A stretch of 64,000 nt of DNA, from positions 1 through 64,000 of the forward strand of contig JAPYRK010000010.1 of NCBI GenBank assembly GCA_029941115.1, given 5' to 3'. This stretch comes from Dehalococcoidia bacterium. GTDB lineage: Bacteria; Chloroflexota; Dehalococcoidia; UBA2979. The notes below the pieces were generated by a model. It had not been told where the DNA came from and ran no database searches. It saw nothing but the letters and a program-made list of their open reading frames with translations. Positions 29,828 to 39,015 of the stretch are shown piece by piece (within the stretch, counting starts at the first letter, position 1; each line of letters starts with the position of its first letter). Made by a program: the position numbers and the translations under genes.

Positions 29828-31423
29828 ATGGCAAAAGTCCTAGTCTCTGACGAAATCGCCCAGCAGGGTCTAGACCTCTTGAGAAAAGATCATGAAGTGA
29901 CTGTATTGACTGGCATGACTGAAGAAGAATTGATAATAGCCATCGTTGACTACGACGCGTTAATTGTGCGCAGCCAAACACGTGTTACTAGATCGATAAT
30001 CGAGGCTGGAACCCAATTAAAGGCCATCGCTCGAGCAGGAGTAGGAATCGATAATGTCGATGTGGATACCGCGACCGAGCATGGCATAATCGTAGTGAAT
30101 GCACCCCTGGCAAACACAATTTCCACTGCCGAGCACGCCTTTGCCTTGTTGCTCGCGACTGCCCGAAATATTGCACCAGCTGATGCTTCATTGAGATCCG
30201 GAAAATGGGAACGAAGTAAGTACTCTGGTGTTGAGCTTGCACACAAAACATTAGGCATTGTGGGCTTAGGGCGAATCGGATCTGAAGTTGCAAAAAGGGC
30301 TCAAGCATTTCAGATGAACGTCGTCGCGTATGACCCATTCGTATCAAAAGATAAGGCCGAACGCATAGGAATTGAAATCCGTGAATTAATAAACCTGTTT
30401 GAAATATCTGACTTCGTCACGCTCCATACGACGCTTAACGAAGACACAAAACATCTAATCAATGCTGAGGTTCTTTCCCATGCAAAACCTGGACTTAGAC
30501 TAATTAATGCCGCACGGGGTGGTTTGATTGATGAGAGCGCACTACTTGAGGCAATAAGTCAAGGTTTGGTCAACCAGGCAGGACTGGATGTTTTTTCCAG
30601 TGAACCAGCTGTGGGAAACCCTCTTACTCAACATCAAAATATCACCGTCACTCCGCATCTCGCCGCCTCGACATCTGAAGCGCAGACTCGAGCCGCGGTA
30701 AACATAGCTGAACAGGTTAATCAAATTCTTCAAGGATCTGTCCCCGAATTTCCTGTAAATATCGACACTGTGGATACTGACACTATGCTTACGCTGGCCC
30801 CATTTCTTGAACCTAGTCGCTTGGCCGGAAGTATTGCGTCGCAGCTAGCCTTAGGTACAAGTACCTCAGGAAACATTGAAAGTGCTCATATCAACTATTT
30901 TGGACATTTCACAGGCCTTGAAACTCACCCACTTCGTTCTTCAGCTATCATCGGCATTCTGGGCCCAGCCACCAGTATTCCGGTCAATATAGTAAATGCC
31001 TTGAATATCGCTGAATCTACGGGCTTAATAGTAAAGGAAAAATTCTCTGAGTCGATAGATCCTTATGAAAATCTCGTTCAAGTAACTGTGAATACTGATC
31101 AACTATCCGAAAAAGTGTCGACAACCAGTACCAATGCTGGAGTTGAAATAGTTAGCATTGGCGAGTGGAATATAAACTTCAGACCGGTGTCCAAGATACT
31201 GTTGCTAGTTGAAAACCTCGATCAACCAGGTGAAGTCGGACGTGTTGGGCAGGTTATGGGAGATCTTGGCGTCAACATATCGTCCATGGCGGTGGCGCCA
31301 GGCACCACTATGGACGACCCCGCCTTAATGGTAATTGGAATAAGTCGCCCACTTGACCAATCTGAGGCGTTGAAAATCTCTGATTTGACAGGAATTAGTC
31401 GCGTTCGACAGGTCACACTATAG
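29828..31423 (+). CDS. serA: D-3-phosphoglycerate dehydrogenase
   Basis: LGIVGLGRIGSEVAKRA, ARGGLIDESALLEA, C-terminal ACT-like region (GEVGRVGQVMGDLGVNISSMAV). Confidence 0.95.
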   Translation: MAKVLVSDEIAQQGLDLLRKDHEVTVLTGMTEEELIIAIVDYDALIVRSQTRVTRSIIEAGTQLKAIARAGVGIDNVDVDTATEHGIIVVNAPLANTISTAEHAFALLLATARNIAPADASLRSGKWERSKYSGVELAHKTLGIVGLGRIGSEVAKRAQAFQMNVVAYDPFVSKDKAERIGIEIRELINLFEISDFVTLHTTLNEDTKHLINAEVLSHAKPGLRLINAARGGLIDESALLEAISQGLVNQAGLDVFSSEPAVGNPLTQHQNITVTPHLAASTSEAQTRAAVNIAEQVNQILQGSVPEFPVNIDTVDTDTMLTLAPFLEPSRLAGSIASQLALGTSTSGNIESAHINYFGHFTGLETHPLRSSAIIGILGPATSIPVNIVNALNIAESTGLIVKEKFSESIDPYENLVQVTVNTDQLSEKVSTTSTNAGVEIVSIGEWNINFRPVSKILLLVENLDQPGEVGRVGQVMGDLGVNISSMAVAPGTTMDDPALMVIGISRPLDQSEALKISDLTGISRVRQVTL

Positions 31424-31424
31424 G

Positions 31425-32843
31425 GTGTCTCAACAACCTAGAATTATAGACATGGATACAAATCGTCAAGGCAGCAATAATCCCTTAAGCGGGCTCCCCT
31501 CAACCTCGAAAGTACTAGAGTCCGAAAGAGCTCAGGCCCTGATTGAGAAACATGGACAGAAGGCAATTAGCGACCTTACACGTGAAACCCTGCAAGTAAT
31601 TAGAGACAATATACGAAGTATGGAGGCCAGCCAAATCAGCCTAGACATCATCATAACGACACTTGAGTCAAAAGCAAAAAAACTTGGTGATACTCTTCGA
31701 CCTGTAATCAATGCCACGGGAGTAATCTTACACACGAACCTCGGACGTGCTCCACTTTCTGAAGACACCCGAGCCGCGATGGCAGATGTAACAGAGGGTT
31801 ACTCGAATTTGGAATACGACGTAACCACTGGAAGCAGAGGTTCACGATTCAGTCATCTTCAATCGATTATCCAGCGCCTGACAGGCGCAGAAGACTCGAT
31901 AGTTCTCAACAATAATGCGGGTGCCGTTCTCGCAACCCTCGCCGCGATTTGCAAGGACGGTGAGGTTATCGTGTCCAGAGGTCAACTGGTGGAAATTGGA
32001 GGCGGTTTCAGGGTGCCGGACGTGATGAGTCAGTCTGGCGCGCAATTGAAAGAAGTAGGTACTACGAACCGGACTCGCGCGGCTGACTACGAGAGCGGCA
32101 TATCAGATAAAACCAAGGCTCTGATGCGGGTACATCCATCAAATTTTCTTATTTCTGGCTTCACGGAAGAAACGTCATTACGAGAAATTGTGAAGGTCGG
32201 TCATGAACATAATCTGCCGGTGATCGATGATATTGGTTCAGGAGCGCTACTTGACTTGAGGCCATATGGATTGAAACCTGAACCTTTGCTTAGCGAATGC
32301 ATTGACGACGGCGCAGATCTAGTGCTCGCGTCAGGTGACAAGTTAATCGGTGGACCACAGGCGGGTTTAATAATAGGGAAGTCAACACTTATTGATACCA
32401 TCAGAAAGCATCCGCTCACGCGAGTTCTCCGACCGGACAAAGCGACGATAGCGGGAATCGCCGCAACTCTAAAACATTATGCCTTAGACGAAGCTACTGA
32501 AAAAATACCTATCTGGCAAATGATCTCTATGAATGAGTCAATTCTCCAGCAGAGAGCACAACGATTTGCTGAAGCTTGGGGATCTAGTGCACAAGTCGTT
32601 ACCGGTAAGTCGACCGTGGGGGGTGGCAGCCTACCTGGACAGACTCTCACAACCAGGTTATGTGCAATTAGTCTGTCCCAACAAAAATTAGAGCTAGTTA
32701 GCAAAGAATTACGTGCCTCTGAACTCTCGATTATCTCTAAAATTCAGGATGGTGTGCTACAACTCGATCCGCGTACGGTGCTAATTGACCAAGACATACA
32801 AGTCGTGAACACGCTTGAAAAGATTTCTAAAGGTATGAAATAG
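31425..32843 (+). CDS. selA: L-seryl-tRNA(Sec) selenium transferase
   Basis: INATGVILHTNLGRAPLSE, VLNNNAGAVLATLAA, RGQLVEIGGGFRVPDVMSQSGAQLKEVGTTNRT, SGDKLIGGPQAG. Confidence 0.95.
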   Translation: MSQQPRIIDMDTNRQGSNNPLSGLPSTSKVLESERAQALIEKHGQKAISDLTRETLQVIRDNIRSMEASQISLDIIITTLESKAKKLGDTLRPVINATGVILHTNLGRAPLSEDTRAAMADVTEGYSNLEYDVTTGSRGSRFSHLQSIIQRLTGAEDSIVLNNNAGAVLATLAAICKDGEVIVSRGQLVEIGGGFRVPDVMSQSGAQLKEVGTTNRTRAADYESGISDKTKALMRVHPSNFLISGFTEETSLREIVKVGHEHNLPVIDDIGSGALLDLRPYGLKPEPLLSECIDDGADLVLASGDKLIGGPQAGLIIGKSTLIDTIRKHPLTRVLRPDKATIAGIAATLKHYALDEATEKIPIWQMISMNESILQQRAQRFAEAWGSSAQVVTGKSTVGGGSLPGQTLTTRLCAISLSQQKLELVSKELRASELSIISKIQDGVLQLDPRTVLIDQDIQVVNTLEKISKGMK

Positions 32844-32850
32844 CTTATTA

Positions 32851-33519
32851 CTATTCAGCCGCCGCGGGCGTGACGGAGGCGGTCGCTGTAGCAATCGGTG
32901 TCACCGAGGCGGTCGCTGTAGCAATCAGTGTCACGGGTGGCTGGGTTGCAGTAGGTGAAGGGTTCACAGGAGAAATACTAGTCGCACTTGGGGTAGGAGT
33001 CTTAAGATCGGGACGAGCAGGCGCGTCGATTGACCATGTTCTGCCATCTGAGTGTATTAATCTGATCGGAACGAATCCTCTCTCCACCTCAAAATAAAGT
33101 GTCGTCGAGCAGCTCACTTCCTGACACGATACCTGCTCCAAAAGTGAAATATTGACAGTACCCTTACGCGGTTCAAAAGCCTGAAGGGTAAACAACAGGT
33201 AGCTTTCATTCGGCAGACGTGAATTACCCTCAAATAACAAATCAACCCAGTACGCTTTCGTATTCTTGGAGCTCCAACCAGAGCCAATCACATCAAATTT
33301 AGCCAATACCGTAATGACTTCCTGATCCTCTGTGTCTTCCTCTTCTAATGCCACCGGGGTGATCGTTGGGGTTACCGTAGGAAATTTCAATCCCGACAAG
33401 TCGCTATCGAGCTGTGAGCTCAACGTCACTATTTCTACTAAATCTTCATCACCGGAAAAAGGTGAGCATGCTGCTGCAATCACAAATATAAGCAAACTAA
33501 CGGCTATATTTTTTATCAT
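32851..33519 (-). CDS. Putative lipoprotein with Thr/Ala/Pro-rich repeat tail
   Basis: Lipobox-like LLIFVIAAACSPF; C-terminal ATATASVTPIATATASVTP repeats. Confidence 0.7.
   Translation of the reverse strand: MIKNIAVSLLIFVIAAACSPFSGDEDLVEIVTLSSQLDSDLSGLKFPTVTPTITPVALEEEDTEDQEVITVLAKFDVIGSGWSSKNTKAYWVDLLFEGNSRLPNESYLLFTLQAFEPRKGTVNISLLEQVSCQEVSCSTTLYFEVERGFVPIRLIHSDGRTWSIDAPARPDLKTPTPSATSISPVNPSPTATQPPVTLIATATASVTPIATATASVTPAAAE
32870..32935. repeat. Tandem ~30-bp direct repeat (two units) encoding the lipoprotein tail
   Basis: GTGACGGAGGCGGTCGCTGTAGCAATCGGT / GTCACCGAGGCGGTCGCTGTAGCAATCAGT. Confidence 0.85.
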
Positions 33520-33572
33520 AATAAAAATTAATAAACGTCTGGGCTGCTGGAATTAAGTAAACTGAACAAACT

Positions 33573-35969
33573 ATGACCCACCAATACGACCTAGAAAAAC
33601 TTGAATACTCTGTAATTCTAGACCGTCTCTTGAGTTTCACGCGATCTGATGCTGGGTACAACCTCGCCAAATCGCTTCGACCGAGCTCGAGCCACGACGA
33701 GGTGCTTCGCAAACAGCAAGAAACATTTGAGGCAGTCAGGCTGTTGTCACAGAATATTCAAATGCTATCCGATACCTTCCCCGATATACGCCCGAAAATC
33801 TACGCGGCTCAGCGAGGCGGGCTATTAACAACTTTTGAGTTGCTTGAGGTTAGCCTCGCTTGTCGTGTTGGCAACCAATGTCGAACCAATCTAGGTAAAT
33901 ACAGTGATATCGCCCCATTCACCTGGTCCAAAATCAGCGGTGCTGAAAACTTGAGTTCGACCACAGCCATAATACATGCAGCCGTGGATGATAGTGGAAC
34001 AATTAGGGATAACGCCTCGCCTGAACTTGCTGAAATTAGACTACGAAGAAGAGCAACGCATGATCAGTTACTGAAAAAAATGAACGGAATGGCCAAGTCA
34101 GCGGGATTAAGTCACGCGCTTCAAGAACCCATCGTTGTTATGCGGGAAGGACGATATGTCTTACCTGTCAAGGCTGGTTTCCAATCAAACGTCCCCGGTA
34201 TTGTCCATGACTCGTCAGCCTCAGGGTCAACCATCTTCATCCAGCCCAGCTCGGCGATAGGCCTCGGCAATATATATAAAGAGACTCAGAAGCTGGAAGA
34301 GCGAGAGTTAGAGAAGATACTGAGAAATTTATCCAGTGCAGTCGGACAAGAATTCGATGCATTAGAGTATTTAGTTGCTCAACTTGCAGAAATCGATCTC
34401 ATACAAGCAAAAGGTCTTTTGGCGACCGATTTAGATGCTCTGGAACTTTATCAAGAATCTTCTCCCAGTAGTTGGGTTATGCCTTCAGACAGACCGTTAT
34501 CACTAGTAGAAGCCCGGCATCCCTTGATCGATGGCGACGTAGTCCCGATTTCCTTGCGTGTTACTGCGGATGAACAGAGCGATTCTGATCCTATGGTCTT
34601 ACTTATTACCGGACCAAACACCGGCGGGAAAACAGTCTCACTCAAAACCTGTGGGCTATTAGCTCTGATGAGCCAAGCTGGATTACCCGTGCCAGCATCC
34701 GTCGGAACCCAAATGCCGGTCTTTCAAAACGTTCTAGCGGATATTGGAGATGAGCAATCCATCCAACATTCACTTTCTACCTTTTCTGCCCATGTAGCAA
34801 CAATCAATAGCATTCTATCAATCTCAACGCCCGGATCCCTGATTCTCATTGATGAAATCGGAGCCGGTACCGATCCCCGAGAAGGTGCCGCTCTTGGAAT
34901 AGCGTTGATTGGAGAACTTCTTCAAAAACAAGTTGCTGTGGTCTGCACCACACATCATGCCGAACTAAAAATCTACGCACATACCAATCCCAAAATCGCC
35001 AACGCATCTACTGAATTTAATACTGACACGCTCCAGCCCACGTACCGGCTTCTTCTGGGAATCCCGGGAGAATCAAACGCGATAGCAATCGCATCGCGGC
35101 TTGGTCTTCCTTCCTCGATCATCGATGCGGCTCGACTAGAGCTCGGTGCCAAAGAAAGAGATTTATCTTCAATGCTTACTGAATTAAAAAATGCCTTGCA
35201 AGCTGCGGAAGAAAATGTTCGTGAAACAGAAAATGAAAGATCAGAACTGACGACATTTCGCAATAAAACCGAACGCGAATTGCGAGAAACTCTTGAAAGG
35301 GTTCAGACCGACACCCGTCACGAGCTGGATATGTTAAGACGAGAAAGTGCGCGACTTATGCAGTCTCTCACTAGAGCTAAACGCGAGATAGAAGCAGTCA
35401 AACTCCGTAAAATAGAAAATGAAATTCAAGAGGTCACCGAAGCGGTTGCCGCTGCAGTAAAAGCAAGTATCGAGCAGTCCGAACAATGGGAGCTCGATGA
35501 TTATTTTGAGGAAATTGACCGAAGCCGGTTAGCACCGGGAGTGCAAGTAACAGTGAAAGGATTTGACACACGCGGCGAGGTCAAAAGCTGGCTAGATGAT
35601 GACAAATCACTCGTAGTTATTTTTGGAAATCTGACTTCTAGAATTGAGATATCTTCCATCCTCGAGATCCATGATCCGGCACCACAGGTCCAAGATAGAG
35701 TACCTTCACAACGACGTGTTCAGGTGAACTCTGAATTAGATATTCGCGGAAATAGAATTGACGAAGCCTTACCGCTGCTTGAAAAATATCTCGACCAAGC
35801 AACTGAGGGAAATATGCAAACGGCTAGGATTATCCACGGAAAAGGAACCGGTGCACTAAAAACGGCCGTTAGAGAGTATTTAGTTACTCATCCGTCGATA
35901 ACTGATTTCAGTTCTGCACCAAATGGTCAAGGTGGCGACGGAGTTACTGTAGTCAGTTTTAAAAACTGA
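33573..35969 (+). CDS. mutS2: MutS2-family endonuclease with Smr domain
   Basis: LITGPNTGGKTVSLKTCGLLALM Walker A, LILIDEIGAGTDPREGAALG, C-terminal LDIRGNRIDEAL...IIHGKGTGALK Smr. Confidence 0.95.
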   Translation: MTHQYDLEKLEYSVILDRLLSFTRSDAGYNLAKSLRPSSSHDEVLRKQQETFEAVRLLSQNIQMLSDTFPDIRPKIYAAQRGGLLTTFELLEVSLACRVGNQCRTNLGKYSDIAPFTWSKISGAENLSSTTAIIHAAVDDSGTIRDNASPELAEIRLRRRATHDQLLKKMNGMAKSAGLSHALQEPIVVMREGRYVLPVKAGFQSNVPGIVHDSSASGSTIFIQPSSAIGLGNIYKETQKLEERELEKILRNLSSAVGQEFDALEYLVAQLAEIDLIQAKGLLATDLDALELYQESSPSSWVMPSDRPLSLVEARHPLIDGDVVPISLRVTADEQSDSDPMVLLITGPNTGGKTVSLKTCGLLALMSQAGLPVPASVGTQMPVFQNVLADIGDEQSIQHSLSTFSAHVATINSILSISTPGSLILIDEIGAGTDPREGAALGIALIGELLQKQVAVVCTTHHAELKIYAHTNPKIANASTEFNTDTLQPTYRLLLGIPGESNAIAIASRLGLPSSIIDAARLELGAKERDLSSMLTELKNALQAAEENVRETENERSELTTFRNKTERELRETLERVQTDTRHELDMLRRESARLMQSLTRAKREIEAVKLRKIENEIQEVTEAVAAAVKASIEQSEQWELDDYFEEIDRSRLAPGVQVTVKGFDTRGEVKSWLDDDKSLVVIFGNLTSRIEISSILEIHDPAPQVQDRVPSQRRVQVNSELDIRGNRIDEALPLLEKYLDQATEGNMQTARIIHGKGTGALKTAVREYLVTHPSITDFSSAPNGQGGDGVTVVSFKN

Positions 35970-35994
35970 GCAGTAGCACTCAGCAGCTGACAGC

Positions 35995-36579
35995 CTAAAT
36001 CACAGCCACATTAATCCCTTCAAGTTTAAAAGCCTTAGAATTTCCAGTTACCGTAGTCAACCCACCATTTAAAACCCTCACTCGCGGCCACTCAGTCTCA
36101 TCAAGTTCAAAAATCTCGGCGAGCAACTGAATAATTACTCCACCATGGGTGGCACAAACTACCAACTCATCTACATGGCTATCGGCAATCCTCTTAAAAC
36201 ATTCGTACGAGCGCATACGCAATACTGCGTTGGGCTCCATTTCTGGAATCAAGCTTGCCCAGTCCGTCCCAGGCTTGAGATTCCATTTGGCAGTGGCTTC
36301 CGCCCAGGTTTTGCCCTCGGCGAGGCCCCATCTCTGCTCGCGTAAGTCTGGTTCGGTAATAATTTCAAGATCGTGCTCCTGAGCTATAACTAGACCCGTG
36401 TGATATGCACGCTTAAGTGGACTGGCATAAACAGCTTGTATTGACATCTCAGCGAGCTGAGTTCCAGCTGCCCTAGCCTGTTCCTGTCCCTTGGGTGTGA
36501 GGTCCGTATCAAGCCAGCCCTGAATAATGCCGGCCGCATTCCCTTCAGACTCACCATGTCTCACCAAAATAACCGTCAC
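35995..36579 (-). CDS. Histidine phosphatase (phosphoglycerate mutase-like)
   Basis: ILVRHGESEGNAAG RHG motif; CATHGGVI. Confidence 0.92.
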   Translation of the reverse strand: MTVILVRHGESEGNAAGIIQGWLDTDLTPKGQEQARAAGTQLAEMSIQAVYASPLKRAYHTGLVIAQEHDLEIITEPDLREQRWGLAEGKTWAEATAKWNLKPGTDWASLIPEMEPNAVLRMRSYECFKRIADSHVDELVVCATHGGVIIQLLAEIFELDETEWPRVRVLNGGLTTVTGNSKAFKLEGINVAVI

Positions 36580-36581
36580 GA

Positions 36582-37241
36582 TTAACTTTCCTCAAACAAT
36601 TCAAAAAAATCATTCATTTGCTGCACACCTTCTTCATCTATGTCCTCGTTGGTTGCTAAGTCCAACAGATGGAACAAATTGGTTAATATCCGAGCGGTTG
36701 CCCCCCAAACAAGATACTCAACTCCATCCATGGCGAATGAATACGCGCGTGTTGCCGTTGGCGACCCGCTCTGTTCAACCATATGCCAGACGCGTGACTC
36801 GACTGACATCAAGGTAGCCAATTTCACCACCAAAACGTCACGTACCTCAGCATCTGCTTTGGAGAAGAGTCCGTCCAGGTCAACCCCACGGAGCAACCCA
36901 ACAAAAGGACTTATTCGATAGTTCGAGACGATTGTACAGGTGTCGTCTAAACGACCGATCAGTGCGATTTCATCGGATTCGACACCCATTTCTTCATTAG
37001 TCTCTCTGAGCGCAGTTACAGACAAATCTAAGTCTTCCACGTCACGCCTACCGCCTGGAAAGGATATCTCACCTTTGTGATGGGCCACTGTGTTCGTACG
37101 AACCTGAAGAGCAACATATAACTCGGACTCGGATTCACAAATGAGTATTAAAACAGCACTTTCTCTCATTCTGCCCAGAGGTATCTCACGGGCAGAATAA
37201 TTGCGAACACTATCTTCTAAAAAATCAATCGAGGGAAGCAC
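36582..37241 (-). CDS. NUDIX hydrolase, CoA diphosphatase-like
   Basis: FPGGRRDVEDLDLSVTALRETNEEMGV. Confidence 0.88.
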   Translation of the reverse strand: MLPSIDFLEDSVRNYSAREIPLGRMRESAVLILICESESELYVALQVRTNTVAHHKGEISFPGGRRDVEDLDLSVTALRETNEEMGVESDEIALIGRLDDTCTIVSNYRISPFVGLLRGVDLDGLFSKADAEVRDVLVVKLATLMSVESRVWHMVEQSGSPTATRAYSFAMDGVEYLVWGATARILTNLFHLLDLATNEDIDEEGVQQMNDFFELFEES

Positions 37242-37287
37242 TTTATCCTGCCCTACTTAAGCGTCTATCATCTTATACAGCGTGACT

Positions 37288-37364
37288 GGGGGCTTAGCTT
37301 AGTGGCCTAAAGCTCCGGTCTCATAAACCGGCGAGCCTGGGTTCGAATCCCAGAGCCCCCACCA
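37288..37364 (+). tRNA. tRNA-Met (CAT anticodon; elongator Met or Ile2 not resolved)
   Basis: GGGGGCT/AGCCCCC acceptor, anticodon arm CCGGT-CTCATAA-ACCGG, T arm CTGGG-TTCGAAT-CCCAG, encoded CCA. Confidence 0.95.
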
Positions 37365-37538
37365 TGCTAAATCTTTTCCCCAGCTATACAAAAGATAACA
37401 GGAAATGAAGTCACAAACTGTCATACTATTTGGCATGAGTTCTCGATTCAATCCCAAAAAAACACCATTAGTGGCCTTAAGTCTGACTTCCTCCAAAGAC
37501 TGACGTTAGATAAAAATCCATTGTTTCACTTCCAACAG

Positions 37539-37558
37539 TGACACTGAATTCAGTGTCA
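37539..37558. promoter_or_regulatory. Perfect 20-bp palindrome TGACACTGAATTCAGTGTCA
   Basis: Direct reading; convergent intergenic region between tRNA and PfkB kinase gene. Confidence 0.5.
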
Positions 37559-37653
37559 GCACGGCATCCTAAAAACCCTTACCCATAGGGCTCCTGACTT
37601 CTATATGTCCAGATTTAGTTGTTCATTCGTCCTCTTCTTCGACGAAAGGAGAG

Positions 37654-38613
37654 TTAATCCTGTGATTCGGACAATCGTTGTTCCACCTGATCCCGATCGG
37701 GCATAGAAATCATTGCACCCTCAGCTGTAACGGCGAGGCCGCCACTCACGCGGCCAAATACGACTGATTCCCTGAGTGTCTGACCTTCGGCAAGTGCGAC
37801 CGCCAGTCCAGCCGCAAATGCGTCTCCAGCGGCCACTGTGTCTACGGTGTTGACCTGAAGAGGATTAAAAATAAACACTTCTTCAGCATCGGATTCCAGC
37901 AACAGGCCGCCCTGTCCACCCATAGTTACAACCACCGACTGAGCGCCGAGTTTCATGATTTGTGCGGCTGCAGCTTCCGCTGATGCAAAATCCACAACAG
38001 GAATTCCCGTCAATGCCTCGGCTTCTGTCTCATTGGGGGTGACTACATCAGCAAGTCTCAACAGTTCGAGAAGCACATCATCTATTGATGATGGTGCAGG
38101 AGCCGGATCCCATACAACCGTGATGCCATGATTTTTTGCTTCGCGCGCTAGCTTCAGTGAAATTTCCTGCGATACCTCACGCTGCAGCATCAATACCTGA
38201 CAGGTTGCGAGTATATCAAGCGACTGTTCAATGTCCGTCAGACCTGCCTGCGCGTTCGCGCCCGGTATCTGAATTATATAGTTTTGTTTATCACCATCCA
38301 GCAAAATCATAGCTACCCCAGTGTGGATATCCGGAACCCGCACTATGCCGCTGGAATCAACACCCACGTCCTTGAGATCATTAATAAGTCTCTCGCCGAA
38401 CACGTCGTCACCAACTGCACCAATCATGTGAGTCCAGGCACCGAGTCTCGCGGTCGCAAAAGCCTGATTGGCGCCCTTACCACCACCTGTCTGAAAAAAG
38501 CTATCACCAACGACCGTTTGTCCGGGCCGCGGCATCAACTCACTGGTCGCAAAAAAATCAATATTAATTCCACCAAAGACGCAAATTCGAGGTTGCATAC
38601 TTGTCTCCAACAC
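37654..38613 (-). CDS. PfkB-family carbohydrate kinase (ribokinase-like)
   Basis: GGGKGANQAFATARLGAWTHMIGAVGDDVFG; NTVDTVAAGDAFAAGLAVAL. Confidence 0.92.
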   Translation of the reverse strand: MLETSMQPRICVFGGINIDFFATSELMPRPGQTVVGDSFFQTGGGKGANQAFATARLGAWTHMIGAVGDDVFGERLINDLKDVGVDSSGIVRVPDIHTGVAMILLDGDKQNYIIQIPGANAQAGLTDIEQSLDILATCQVLMLQREVSQEISLKLAREAKNHGITVVWDPAPAPSSIDDVLLELLRLADVVTPNETEAEALTGIPVVDFASAEAAAAQIMKLGAQSVVVTMGGQGGLLLESDAEEVFIFNPLQVNTVDTVAAGDAFAAGLAVALAEGQTLRESVVFGRVSGGLAVTAEGAMISMPDRDQVEQRLSESQD

Positions 38614-38628
38614 AGCCCACTAAAAATA

Positions 38629-39000
38629 CTAGCCTAATGGAGAAAGAGTACTCCCGCCGAGGATATGCATGTGCACGTGTGGCACGGACTGACCTGCATG
38701 TTCACCACAGTTCATAACGAGTCGGTACCCAGAGTCAAGGTTCTCCCGTGATGCTATCTTGGTGGCAACAGATACTAACTGCCCCGCTAATTCTGGATTG
38801 TTTTCCAGGTCTCGTGGTGACCGAAATCCTGATACTTTGGGAATGACCACAATATGGACAGGTGCCGCCGGAGCTATGTCGTGAAAAGCGAGAAATGCCT
38901 CGTCTTCATAGACGGTATTATTGGGAATCTCGCCGGCTAATATCTTTGCAAATACATTGTCCTGATCGTACGGTGCGTTTAATTGTGCGTTGATCGACAT
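38629..39000 (-). CDS. HIT-family (HINT-like) protein
   Basis: FAKILAGEIPNNTVYEDEAFLAFHDIAPAAPVHIVVIPK...QSVPHVHMHILGG. Confidence 0.95.
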   Translation of the reverse strand: MSINAQLNAPYDQDNVFAKILAGEIPNNTVYEDEAFLAFHDIAPAAPVHIVVIPKVSGFRSPRDLENNPELAGQLVSVATKIASRENLDSGYRLVMNCGEHAGQSVPHVHMHILGGSTLSPLG

Positions 39001-39015
39001 CTTTGGCCTCGTCTA

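Noticed and set aside
31425-32843. Search for selenoproteins in the window because selA is present
   Set aside because: I found no gene whose homology clearly continues through an in-frame TGA; needs a SECIS/UGA-aware scan
32870-32935. Possible intergenic minisatellite or CRISPR-like repeat
   Set aside because: Only two units, directly adjacent without spacers, and inside the lipoprotein coding sequence
37299-37496. 65-aa minus-strand ORF (..WWGLWDSNPGSPVYETGALGH)
   Set aside because: It is antisense to tRNA-Met; this peptide type is a well-known spurious translation over tRNA genes
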